DNA of 64,000 nt from Mannheimia sp041807705 (lineage in GTDB: Bacteria > Pseudomonadota > Gammaproteobacteria > Enterobacterales > Pasteurellaceae). Below the pieces are notes generated by a model. It was not told where the DNA came from and ran no database searches. It saw only the letters and a program-made list of their open reading frames with translations. Of this stretch, positions 24,848 to 33,020 are shown one piece after another; the stretch's first letter is position 1, and each line of letters begins with the position of its first letter. The position numbers were made by a program, and so were the translations under genes. The DNA lies in NCBI RefSeq assembly GCF_041807705.1, contig NZ_JBGTYY010000009.1, forward strand, positions 8,134 to 72,133. The letters are read 5' to 3'.

Positions 24848-26378
24848 TCACGTTTTCTTCATCACGAAGCTGACGATCGAACACCTTAGCACAATCGTCC
24901 GTTCCTGCGCCATACCAAGTGGTATCACGCAATACGGCTTCGCCCTTGCGATAGCGTTCTACCTCGCTTTTCTTCACTAAATAGCCCGTTACTCGAATTA
25001 AATCGGTATTTTTCAAATAAGTGGTAATGTAGCGATAACCTTGTTCAAATGAACCATCAATAATATCCACCACAGCATCTAAATGGTCGGTGTAGGTTTG
25101 GTCAAACGCAAACAGATCGCCCGTACCCGATGGGAAATATTTATGGAAAGGCGCAGATTGTTTTAAATGTGCCAATAGTGTTGGCTCTTGCCCAACACGA
25201 ATGCGGTGAGCTGGCGTATTAAGTTTATCTTCTTCGTGGTTGCTTGCCCCAACTTGAGCGTGCAATAAATAGTGATCGTTGGTACGTTCTGCATATACGC
25301 CTTTGTGAGCATCATTCACTTCTTGGAGTTTATCCATAATCAAGGTAGCAATTTCATCACCACGCTTGCTTTGCCCAAAGGTCTCGTTTAGGCCTTCTTG
25401 TGCTAATAAATGATTGACTGCATCAGCAAGCCCTACAATCGCAAACATTCCCGTGAAATTTGTGCGTTTAATAAAGCCTTCGTGTACTAAGAAACTACTT
25501 TCAAAGAAATTACTTTCTTCCACTAAGAATTTATGGCGTTTGTCCATTGTCGAAAGGGCTAATTTCGCTACTTTTGGCAATAGTTCATTCACCATTTCAT
25601 CAACGCTTGCACAAGCACGCCCTATAGTACCTAAACGTAAACGGGTTAAGGTGTAAGCTCCGCCGCATTCTGGTAAGGCGTTATAACAGCTCGCAATGCC
25701 GTATTCATCGCCTAAATCTTGGCGGTAGTAGGCATCATTAGCGAAAGAGGGTTTAGAAACCAGCAAGCAGGCTTTCGCTGCAAGTTCGGCAAATTCACGA
25801 GAGGTTTTGGTTTTATCATAACGAATGGTCATATTCGGGGTGGTATTTTCAAGCTCAATCACCGCTTTTAAGATTAAGCGACCAGCTTTGGTGTCATAAG
25901 GCCCGATATTGGTGTGGCAGAATGAGTCTGAAATGGTTTTATCGATATGATTTAAGAAACGTTTGATTTTGATGTAATCTTGTTCTTCATCGGTAATAAA
26001 CGGATCTAACAATTCATCTAAACGCCCGATATAAACAGGGAAAGTGGTAATTGATGGAACGTGTGAGTAGATAATTAATAAGCCATCTAGGGCTTCATCA
26101 AGATTAGTTGGTGGCGGTAAGTCTAAGAATTTACAACCCTTTTGAATATAAACATTGTAATCAGGCAGAATATAGCGAGGACGGTAAATTGCATAACCTT
26201 CGTTCAAATCGCAAATCATCTGATTGTTAATATAGGCCCATTCTTCTTCGGTGTAACCAAGTAATTCGACAGGGTTAAATAACCGCTCAGCAATGTTGCC
26301 TAAGCTCATCAACTTTTGTTGATAAGTTAAGTTTTTTGCTTTTACTACATCAAGAATATCTTGTAATGAAGCCTGCAT
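24837..26378 (-). CDS. yjjI: YjjI-family glycyl radical enzyme
   Basis: A 513-residue member of the YjjI (DUF3029) family of glycyl radical enzymes. The radical-bearing Gly465 is in LIRVTGYLVKKSEV near the C-terminus. Family reaction is not established to my knowledge. In E. coli yjjI-yjjW lie beside the deoxyribonucleoside operon, and here they share an operon with nupC. A class II CRP promoter precedes the gene (CRP site 26438-26453, TAAAAT -10 at 26416-26411). AAGGAG lies upstream of the ATG. Confidence 0.9.
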   Translation of the reverse strand: MQASLQDILDVVKAKNLTYQQKLMSLGNIAERLFNPVELLGYTEEEWAYINNQMICDLNEGYAIYRPRYILPDYNVYIQKGCKFLDLPPPTNLDEALDGLLIIYSHVPSITTFPVYIGRLDELLDPFITDEEQDYIKIKRFLNHIDKTISDSFCHTNIGPYDTKAGRLILKAVIELENTTPNMTIRYDKTKTSREFAELAAKACLLVSKPSFANDAYYRQDLGDEYGIASCYNALPECGGAYTLTRLRLGTIGRACASVDEMVNELLPKVAKLALSTMDKRHKFLVEESNFFESSFLVHEGFIKRTNFTGMFAIVGLADAVNHLLAQEGLNETFGQSKRGDEIATLIMDKLQEVNDAHKGVYAERTNDHYLLHAQVGASNHEEDKLNTPAHRIRVGQEPTLLAHLKQSAPFHKYFPSGTGDLFAFDQTYTDHLDAVVDIIDGSFEQGYRYITTYLKNTDLIRVTGYLVKKSEVERYRKGEAVLRDTTWYGAGTDDCAKVFDRQLRDEENVNAA

Positions 26379-26410
26379 AGCCTTCTCCTTTATGTAAAAT
26401 ATCGGGGAGA

Positions 26411-26453
26411 ATTTTACCCAAGCCTAGCTAAAATTACTGTGATTTAGATCACA
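26411..26453 (-). promoter_or_regulatory. Class II CRP promoter of yjjI-yjjW-nupC
   Basis: A perfect TGTGA-N6-TCACA at 26438-26453. On the minus strand TAAAAT at 26416-26411 predicts a start near 26404, putting the CRP site centre at about -41.5, the class II position. Confidence 0.82.
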
Positions 26454-26602
26454 GTTTGTCTTAATATATCCAAAAAGAATAAGGCAAACGATTGCTTGGA
26501 TTTGCAAAAAATTCACTTTTTATGACCGCTTGTTTCTCACCATAAAATTAAGATGTAAAATAACATTATGACAACATTTAATATCAAAAAGGAATAAATA
26601 TA

Positions 26603-27436
26603 ATGGCACATAAACATTTCAATCATCACTATCTGGAAATGCAGGAACATTTTTTATATGTGCCATATTTACACCATCATCGCCGTATTCGTGTATTGTT
26701 GCCGAAAGATTATCATCAAGAAAAATGGGAACATTATCCCGTGTTATATATGCACGATGGACAGAATGTGTTTTACAGCAAAGAGTCTTACTCCGGTCAT
26801 TCGTGGAAAATTATCCCAACTATTAAATCGCAGCAAGAATTGCCGAAAATGATTATTGTCGGTATTGATAATGCGGGCAAAGATCGTTTAGATGAATACG
26901 GCCCTTGGAAAACAACTACAGGTTCTACTCCAGAAACCAAAAACGCAGGTGGTTTAGGTGGAGAATATGCAAAATGGGTAGTGGAAAGTGTGAAGCCGTT
27001 TATTGATGTTCATTACCGTACCAAACCACAGCGAGAACATACCCTGCTTGCAGGTAGCTCAATGGGGGGCATTATCACTGCTTATATGGGAAGTGCTTAC
27101 CCTCACATTTTCGGGCATTTAGGCGTGTTCTCGCTTGCCTCTTGGTTTAGCGAGCCCGATTTTCTACGATTTACGCACCAGCACCCAATCCAACCAAACA
27201 CTAAAGTGTTTATTCAAGTTGGCACAAATGAAGGCGATGAAATTGATTCACACTTTATCTCTAATATGAATCAAACCTACATTGACTGCTCATTAAACTA
27301 TTATCAGTCGTTAATTCGGATTGGTGTTCCTTTGGATAACATTTGCCTACGCATTATGGCAAACGAAATCCACCACGAAATGCATTGGGCGGATCATTTT
27401 GTGGAGTTTTTGCATTTCTCGCTGTTAAAACGCTAA
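26603..27436 (+). CDS. Esterase-family alpha/beta hydrolase
   Basis: A 277-residue cytoplasmic hydrolase of the putative-esterase (PF00756-like) type. PVLYMHDGQNVFYSKESY forms the oxyanion region, AGSSMGGIITAY the nucleophile elbow (near residue 154), GTNEGDE carries the acid, and MHWADHFVEF the likely His. The His-rich start (HKHFNHHYLE) is unusual. AAGGAA precedes the ATG. It is 29 bp upstream of cdaR and on the same strand, so it could belong to the glycerate regulon. Substrate unknown. Confidence 0.83.
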   Translation: MAHKHFNHHYLEMQEHFLYVPYLHHHRRIRVLLPKDYHQEKWEHYPVLYMHDGQNVFYSKESYSGHSWKIIPTIKSQQELPKMIIVGIDNAGKDRLDEYGPWKTTTGSTPETKNAGGLGGEYAKWVVESVKPFIDVHYRTKPQREHTLLAGSSMGGIITAYMGSAYPHIFGHLGVFSLASWFSEPDFLRFTHQHPIQPNTKVFIQVGTNEGDEIDSHFISNMNQTYIDCSLNYYQSLIRIGVPLDNICLRIMANEIHHEMHWADHFVEFLHFSLLKR

Positions 27437-27465
27437 CTAGGCGGTGCTGAACAACAGGATAAAAT

Positions 27466-28560
27466 ATGAAACTCAACCGAGCCATTGCCGACCGCATTGT
27501 CAGACGCACAATGCAGATTATTCCCAATTCCGTCAATGTGATGGACAGCGAGGGTGTGATTATTGCCTCTGGTGATGCTACTCGCATCGGGCAACGGCAC
27601 ACGGGGGCGGTGTTGGTGTTACGCCAAGATCAAGCGGTCGAAATTGATGAAAATCTTGCAAAACAGTGGCACTACGAGGCAAAAGCAGGCATTAATTTAC
27701 CATTGCACTATCTCGGCTCTACGGTGGGTGTGGTTGGCATTTCAGGCGAGCCTGCCCAGATCCGCCAATATGCTCAATTAGTCAAAATGGCGGCCGAGCT
27801 GATTATGCAGCAAGCTTTTGAGTTAGAGCAGGAACGCTGGCAGCGGCGTTATCGTGAAGAGTTTGTGCGGGCGTTGCTCAACGGCACATTAAGTACGGCA
27901 GAAATTCACGAACAAGCGGTCTTTTTTGAGCAAGATTTTGCAAAACCGCTCTCGGTTATACTAATTAAAGTGAATACGCCAACAGCTGAGAAATTACAAC
28001 ACTTGATAGATTTCTTTGAGCATCATTTCCCCACCTTGCTCACAGCGGTAATTAGTTTAGATAAAATCGCCTTACTGAATAATTTATCGAATGATAAATC
28101 GCTCATTCGCAATGCGTTAAATAAACTGGCTGACCCCGATATTTCCTTTAAAACGGTGGTTGGGTTGGCGGTTGAGAATTTATCGCAAACCAACATTTCA
28201 TATCAAACCGCTCGCCACACCCTCAACTATGCTGAGCAGATCCAAAGCCGTAAGCGGATTATCCATTTTGAAGATTTCAAACTGCCTGCTTTGTTACATA
28301 GCTTTAGCCACTCTTGGGAGGCAAAAACCTTACTTGTTCCGTTCCAAGCATTGCTGGCTTCAGATAAAAAACAGGTGTTGTTAAAGAGCCTTCGCCATTA
28401 TTTTTTTGCAAATTGTGATCTGGATCACGCTGCCCAAAAATTGTTTATCCACTCAAATACCCTTCGTTATCGGCTAGAGAAGATTGAGCAGATTACTGGC
28501 TTATCTTTCAATAACATAGAGCAAAAATTTGTGCTTTACCTCGGTGCAGTTTTAGCGTAA
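27466..28560 (+). CDS. cdaR: CdaR/SdaR-type sugar-diacid regulator
   Basis: A 364-residue activator. An N-terminal sugar-diacid recognition domain (IADRIVRRTMQIIPNSVNVMD, SGDATRIGQRHTGA) precedes a PucR-type C-terminal helix-turn-helix (AQKLFIHSNTLRYRLEKIEQITG). E. coli CdaR activates glucarate, galactarate and glycerate genes in response to glycerate or diacids. The adjacent permease and glycerate kinase are its likely targets. Confidence 0.92.
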   Translation: MKLNRAIADRIVRRTMQIIPNSVNVMDSEGVIIASGDATRIGQRHTGAVLVLRQDQAVEIDENLAKQWHYEAKAGINLPLHYLGSTVGVVGISGEPAQIRQYAQLVKMAAELIMQQAFELEQERWQRRYREEFVRALLNGTLSTAEIHEQAVFFEQDFAKPLSVILIKVNTPTAEKLQHLIDFFEHHFPTLLTAVISLDKIALLNNLSNDKSLIRNALNKLADPDISFKTVVGLAVENLSQTNISYQTARHTLNYAEQIQSRKRIIHFEDFKLPALLHSFSHSWEAKTLLVPFQALLASDKKQVLLKSLRHYFFANCDLDHAAQKLFIHSNTLRYRLEKIEQITGLSFNNIEQKFVLYLGAVLA

Positions 28561-28682
28561 AAATTGTAGAAAAATACAAAACAAGCGATCATTTTTAACA
28601 ATTTCTTTGCAATTTTATATAAAGATTTTTACCCGCATATCGCCAATAATGAGTCGATTATTCTACAACGAGGAGACTGATT

Positions 28683-30062
28683 ATGTCTGGTATTGCACTT
28701 ATTCTGACCTTTGTGGTGGCAATCATCATTATGATCTATATGATTGCTAAACTGAAAGTTCACCCTTTCTTAGCGTTAATGTCGATTTCATTGGCGTTAG
28801 CTCTTCTAGCTGGCTTACCGCTGGCGAAAATTCCGTCTATTATAGGCGAGGGGTTTAGTAACACCTTCAAAAGTATCGGTATCGTCATCATCTTTGGGGC
28901 GATTATTGGTACGATTTTGGAAAAAACAGGGGCAGCTCTGAAACTGGCTGATATGGTGGTAAAAGTGGTAGGGCAAAAACGCCCTGAACTTGCGATGCTG
29001 ATTATGGGCTGGGTGGTTGGTATCCCTGTCTTCTGCGATAGCGGTTTTGTGGTGTTAAACCCAATCCGTGAAGCGATTCGTAAAAAAATCTTGGCAAATC
29101 CGGTTGGAATGGCAGTTGCACTGAGTGCCGGTTTATATGCTGCTCACGTTTTTATTCCTCCGACACCCGGTCCGATTGCAGCTGCGGGTGCAGTAGGATT
29201 AAGCAATAACTTATTATTGGTTATCGGAATGGGCGTTGTGGTCTCTATTCCTGTACTGATTGCCAGCTACTTCTTCGCTAAATACATTGGCAAGCAAGTG
29301 AGCATTGCCGAAGAAGCGGAAGCGGACAAAGTCATCAGCCAAAGTTATGAAGATTTACTCAAACACTACGGCAAATTACCGAGTGGCTTTTTAAGCCTTG
29401 CCCCGATTTTTGTGCCGATTATCTTAATGGCATTAGGTTCTATCGCAAAAATTGCAGGGGTAAGTGGCGATTTTGGCACATTCTTACAGTTTGTCGGAAA
29501 TCCGATTATTGCTCTTGCAGTGGGTGTGGTGTTTGCTATTTTCCTACTCGCGTCAAGCGGTAAAATGGCAGAGTTTGACAGCTTAACTAACGACACCTTG
29601 AAATTAGTCGGCCCAATCCTGTTCATTACCGCCGCAGGTGGGGTGTTAGGTAGTGTGATTACGCAAGCAGGCTTTGTGGATTACATCAAACAAAATGCTC
29701 ATATTATCAGCACCGCAGGGATTTTCTTCCCGTTCTTGATTTCAGCCATTTTGAAAACCGCACAGGGCAGCTCAACGGTGGCGATTATCACAACAGCGTC
29801 TATTATGGGAATGTTCAACGCCCCAGACTCGCTAATGAATGCCTTAGGTTTAACCAGCGAAATGGCAGCAGCTCTAACTGTGATGGCAATTGCCGCAGGT
29901 TCAATGTGTGTTTCCCACGCTAACGACAGCTACTACTGGGTGGTAACGAACTTTACCAAACTCACACCACAGCAAGGCTATCGTACCCAAACTACGCTAA
30001 CCTTTATTATGGGCGTGGTGGGTATTCTGACTGTGTATCTTCTCTCATTAGTATTGTTGTAA
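28683..30062 (+). CDS. GntP-family permease, probably for glycerate
   Basis: A 459-residue inner-membrane transporter with about twelve hydrophobic segments. GntP/GntT motifs include KVHPFLALMSIS, GFVVLNPIREAI, HVFIPPTPGPIAAAG and SHANDSYYWVV. GntP transporters carry gluconate or related sugar acids. Position between cdaR and glycerate kinase (6 bp upstream of it) points to glycerate. GAGGAG lies upstream of the ATG. Confidence 0.92.
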   Translation: MSGIALILTFVVAIIIMIYMIAKLKVHPFLALMSISLALALLAGLPLAKIPSIIGEGFSNTFKSIGIVIIFGAIIGTILEKTGAALKLADMVVKVVGQKRPELAMLIMGWVVGIPVFCDSGFVVLNPIREAIRKKILANPVGMAVALSAGLYAAHVFIPPTPGPIAAAGAVGLSNNLLLVIGMGVVVSIPVLIASYFFAKYIGKQVSIAEEAEADKVISQSYEDLLKHYGKLPSGFLSLAPIFVPIILMALGSIAKIAGVSGDFGTFLQFVGNPIIALAVGVVFAIFLLASSGKMAEFDSLTNDTLKLVGPILFITAAGGVLGSVITQAGFVDYIKQNAHIISTAGIFFPFLISAILKTAQGSSTVAIITTASIMGMFNAPDSLMNALGLTSEMAAALTVMAIAAGSMCVSHANDSYYWVVTNFTKLTPQQGYRTQTTLTFIMGVVGILTVYLLSLVLL

Positions 30063-30068
30063 GGAAGT

Positions 30069-31211
30069 ATGATGAAGATTGTAATTGCTCCCGATTCATT
30101 TAAAGAGAGCCTGACCGCCTTAGAGGTGGCTCAGGCAATTCAAACGGGCTTTTCCCGCATTTTTCCGAATGCTGAATATGAACTTGTGCCAATGGCAGAC
30201 GGCGGCGAAGGCTCGGTGCAATCGCTGATTGATGCGACTCAAGGTAATTTGCAAAAAATCAGCGTAAAAGCACCGCTTGCAAACCAAGTGGAAGCCTTTT
30301 TCGGGCTGTCGGGCGATAAAAAAACCGCCTTTATTGAAATGGCGGCGGCAAGTGGTTTACATCTTGTGCCGAACGACGAACGAAATCCGCTGATTACTAC
30401 TAGCTATGGCACAGGCGAGCTGATTAAAGCTGCACTCGATTTTGGCGTGGAAAAAATCATTCTCGGCATTGGTGGCAGTGCCACTAATGATGGCGGGGTA
30501 GGAATGCTGCAAGCCTTAGGTGCAAGATTCCGAAATGCACAGCAGCAAGAAATCGGTTTTGGCGGCAAAGCGTTAAGCCAAATTCAGCAGATTGATTTAA
30601 GCGATTTAGATAAACGCTTATCGCAAGTCGCTTTTGAAGTGGCGTGCGATGTGGATAATCCATTATGTGGTGAGCGAGGGGCTTCCGCCATTTTCGGACC
30701 GCAGAAAGGAGCAACACCTGAGATGGTCAAAACCTTAGATAATGCCCTCCGCCATTTCGCCAAACAAGCTCAAGTCCAGCTTGGTGTGAATATAGCCGAT
30801 ACCGCAGGGGCAGGGGCGGCTGGTGGAATGGGTGGCGGTTTACTGTTGTTGCCAAATGTCACGTTGCGTTCGGGTGTGAAAATTATTATTGAAGCCACCC
30901 AGCTTGCCAGCAAAGTGGCGAGTGCCGATTTAGTGATTACAGGTGAAGGCAGAATGGACGCTCAATCCATCGCAGGCAAAACACCTGTTGGCGTAGCGAA
31001 AACGGCTAAACAGTTTAACAAACCTGTGATTGCGATTGTTGGCTGTTTACGGGAAGATTACCCTGTGGTTTACCAACACGGCATTGATGCGGTATTTCCG
31101 ATTATCCGCCAGCTCAATAGCTTGGAAGAGACGTTGAAACTTGGTAAAGAAAACTTGATTTCAACCGCAGAAAATGTGGCAAGATTATGGAAAATGGCAA
31201 GAGCTAAATAA
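30069..31211 (+). CDS. Glycerate kinase (GarK/GlxK family)
   Basis: A 380-residue glycerate kinase that phosphorylates D-glycerate (to 2-phosphoglycerate in the GarK/GlxK family). Motifs: IAPDSFKESLTALEVA at the start, PMADGGEGSVQSL, GIGGSATNDGGVGMLQALG, and VITGEGRMDAQSIAGKTPVGVA. There are two start codons in succession at 30069 and 30072. It closes the cdaR-permease-kinase group before a strong terminator. Confidence 0.95.
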   Translation: MMKIVIAPDSFKESLTALEVAQAIQTGFSRIFPNAEYELVPMADGGEGSVQSLIDATQGNLQKISVKAPLANQVEAFFGLSGDKKTAFIEMAAASGLHLVPNDERNPLITTSYGTGELIKAALDFGVEKIILGIGGSATNDGGVGMLQALGARFRNAQQQEIGFGGKALSQIQQIDLSDLDKRLSQVAFEVACDVDNPLCGERGASAIFGPQKGATPEMVKTLDNALRHFAKQAQVQLGVNIADTAGAGAAGGMGGGLLLLPNVTLRSGVKIIIEATQLASKVASADLVITGEGRMDAQSIAGKTPVGVAKTAKQFNKPVIAIVGCLREDYPVVYQHGIDAVFPIIRQLNSLEETLKLGKENLISTAENVARLWKMARAK

Positions 31212-31231
31212 AGCTATTTTCAACGCATAAA

Positions 31232-31273
31232 AAATTGAGTTCTAATGGACAGTTAGAACTCAATTTCTTTTTT
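31232..31273. terminator. Bidirectional terminator, glycerate kinase/ulaD
   Basis: AAATTGAGTTCTAA (31232-31245) pairs perfectly with TTAGAACTCAATTT (31253-31266), followed by C and six T. It serves convergent genes. Confidence 0.9.
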
Positions 31274-31281
31274 AGGGCTAT

Positions 31282-31962
31282 TTAGCTCCAATATTTATCG
31301 ATCTCTGCACGAATAGCTTCAGCAGTTTGTTTGCCTTTTTCACCCACTAAAGCACGGCCTGCAATAAAGGCTTTGGCATTTTTGATCTCTTTAAACAGAT
31401 GAATATCTTCTGGCACAATACCGCCTGTGATAGACACTTCGATGCCTAAATCAGAAAGCTGTTTCATTAATTCAATGTCTTCTGCCGTCCAGCCTTTACC
31501 TGCTAATTCCGCATCACGAGAACGGTGGTAAATCGCTTGGGTAACACCTAATTCCACCCACTCTTTCGCATCTTTTTCAACCGTCCAGTTACCGTAGATT
31601 TCAATTTGGATCTCTTTTTTCACTTTAAGCTCTGGGTGAGCCGCATTGAACTCATCAGCCACTTTTTTACAAGCTGCTTTGGTTGCTGGGTGAGCTGCCG
31701 CTGAAACGGTTAGCCAATCCGCACCTGCTTCAAACGCCATTTTGGCTAAAATTGCGCCGCCGTCTGTAGTTTTTAAATCACACACAATGATGTGATTCGG
31801 GTGTAATGCACGCAAGGTAGAAATCGCTTTCATACCTTCAGCAAAAGCAAGAATTGTGCCGCATTCGATAATTTCAACAAGATTTTCAGCTTGTTTTGCA
31901 TCAGCAACGGCTTTTTCTAAACTCAGTGAATCTAATGCGATTTGTAGTAAAGGTTTTGACAT
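31282..31962 (-). CDS. ulaD: UlaD, 3-keto-L-gulonate-6-phosphate decarboxylase
   Basis: Decarboxylates 3-keto-L-gulonate 6-phosphate to L-xylulose 5-phosphate, the second committed step of ascorbate fermentation. A 226-residue OMP-decarboxylase-suprafamily barrel. The metal and catalytic residues Asp62, Lys64 and Asp67 occur in VCDLKTTDGG, with Glu33 in IIECGT; SITGGI near the C-terminus binds phosphate. It follows ulaC in the leftward ula operon. Confidence 0.95.
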   Translation of the reverse strand: MSKPLLQIALDSLSLEKAVADAKQAENLVEIIECGTILAFAEGMKAISTLRALHPNHIIVCDLKTTDGGAILAKMAFEAGADWLTVSAAAHPATKAACKKVADEFNAAHPELKVKKEIQIEIYGNWTVEKDAKEWVELGVTQAIYHRSRDAELAGKGWTAEDIELMKQLSDLGIEVSITGGIVPEDIHLFKEIKNAKAFIAGRALVGEKGKQTAEAIRAEIDKYWS

Positions 31963-32000
31963 ATTAATATTCCTCTGTGGATTTTAAAATTCGTTAATTC

Positions 32001-32471
32001 TTAGCCGTTCAATACGTTATCAATCATCGCATAAACATCATCAGCATTTTTGCAGGCTAACACTTTTTCTAAATTTACCCCTGTTTCGCTCTCTTCATCG
32101 TCTAAAACTTGAGTAATTTCCATTAAGCCTTGCATATGGCGGTCTGAATCACTCCCTGCAAGTGTGAATAACACCGAAACAGGCTCATCTTCGCCATCAA
32201 AATAAATAGGCTCGGCTAAAGTGACTAACGCAAAAGATGTTTTAATGACCCCTTCTTCTGGACGAGCGTGTGGCATTGCCAAACCCGGAGCAAGAATGAT
32301 GTAAGGCCCCATTTCTTCAACTTTGCTGATAATGTTATCGTAGTAACGTGTTTCAATCGCACCTGATTTCTCAAGTAAATCTGTGCCTAGTTTAATGGCT
32401 TCTTTCCAGTTTTCTGCTTTTTGATTAAGAAGAATCGAATTGTTTTCAATAAGAGATTGTTTTAAGTTCAT
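32001..32471 (-). CDS. ulaC: UlaC, ascorbate PTS EIIA component
   Basis: A 156-residue PTS IIA protein of the fructose/mannitol-like fold. The phospho-accepting His68 lies in GLAMPHARPEEGV. It passes phosphate from HPr to the IIB domain fused to UlaA, encoded upstream. A nucleotidase gene remnant of about 470 bp interrupts the space between it and ulaA. Confidence 0.94.
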   Translation of the reverse strand: MNLKQSLIENNSILLNQKAENWKEAIKLGTDLLEKSGAIETRYYDNIISKVEEMGPYIILAPGLAMPHARPEEGVIKTSFALVTLAEPIYFDGEDEPVSVLFTLAGSDSDRHMQGLMEITQVLDDEESETGVNLEKVLACKNADDVYAMIDNVLNG

Positions 32472-32489
32472 AGAATGTCCTTTAATACT

Positions 32490-32958
32490 TTAATTCAAAC
32501 CAATAATTGCCCAGCGGTGATGTGAGTTACCCTCAATCTTTCCGCCTTTAACATTGCTAATATAATCAATCAGCATATTTTGGATTGTGCCTTTTTCAGA
32601 TCCCATTGCCACTTTCGATTCCCACAGGGTTGGGATTGTTTGGCCTTCCCAGACACCGCCTTTTTTGATGAGCTTCTTTGGCACGATCTAAGGTTTTGGC
32701 AAACTCTTCGACTTGGTTATCTTGAATCGCATCGCCAATATCAAACAGCAACACATTTTTGTGGTTTGCCCGCACCTCTTTCACATAGGTGGAAATTTGC
32801 GAGAATGAGCCGGATTTGTCCTCCACATCGGCTCCGTAGCTCCACGGCACAATCCGACCGTGAACATCGGAAGTCCCGAGCAGTTTTATGTTTACCTCTT
32901 TGGCAACCGCCACGCTGACTGCTGAAAGAATAAAAATTGTAGAGAGAAGTTTCTTCAT
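32490..32958 (-). pseudogene. Remnant of a 5'-nucleotidase/metallophosphatase gene
   Basis: From the ATG at 32958 the frame encodes a signal peptide (MKKLLSTIFILSAVSVAVA) and the metallophosphatase start LLGTSDVHGRIVPWSYG with FDIGDAIQDNQV. Near residue 95 homology ends. A second frame to 32490 encodes what looks like the C-terminus (GGVWEGQTIPTLWESKVAMG, then MLIDYISNVKGGKI, ending HHRWAIIGLN). Over 400 residues typical of such enzymes are missing, so this is an internal deletion joined out of frame. Lying between ulaA and ulaC, it is transcribed as a scar. Confidence 0.85.
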
Positions 32959-33020
32959 TCGATGCTTCCTATATTTATTAGATAAGTTGATATAGGGGCA
33001 ACAACTGCTCCTAGTTATCC

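Noticed and set aside
26438..26453. FNR site upstream of the anaerobic-type gene yjjI
   Set aside because: The half-sites are TGTGA/TCACA (CRP), not TTGAT/ATCAA with a 4-base spacer.
28414..28429. CRP-like TGTGA-N6-TCACG upstream of the glycerate permease
   Set aside because: It lies inside the cdaR coding sequence about 250 bp before the permease start, encoding conserved residues of the CdaR C-terminus. No matching -10 box was seen at class I or II distance.
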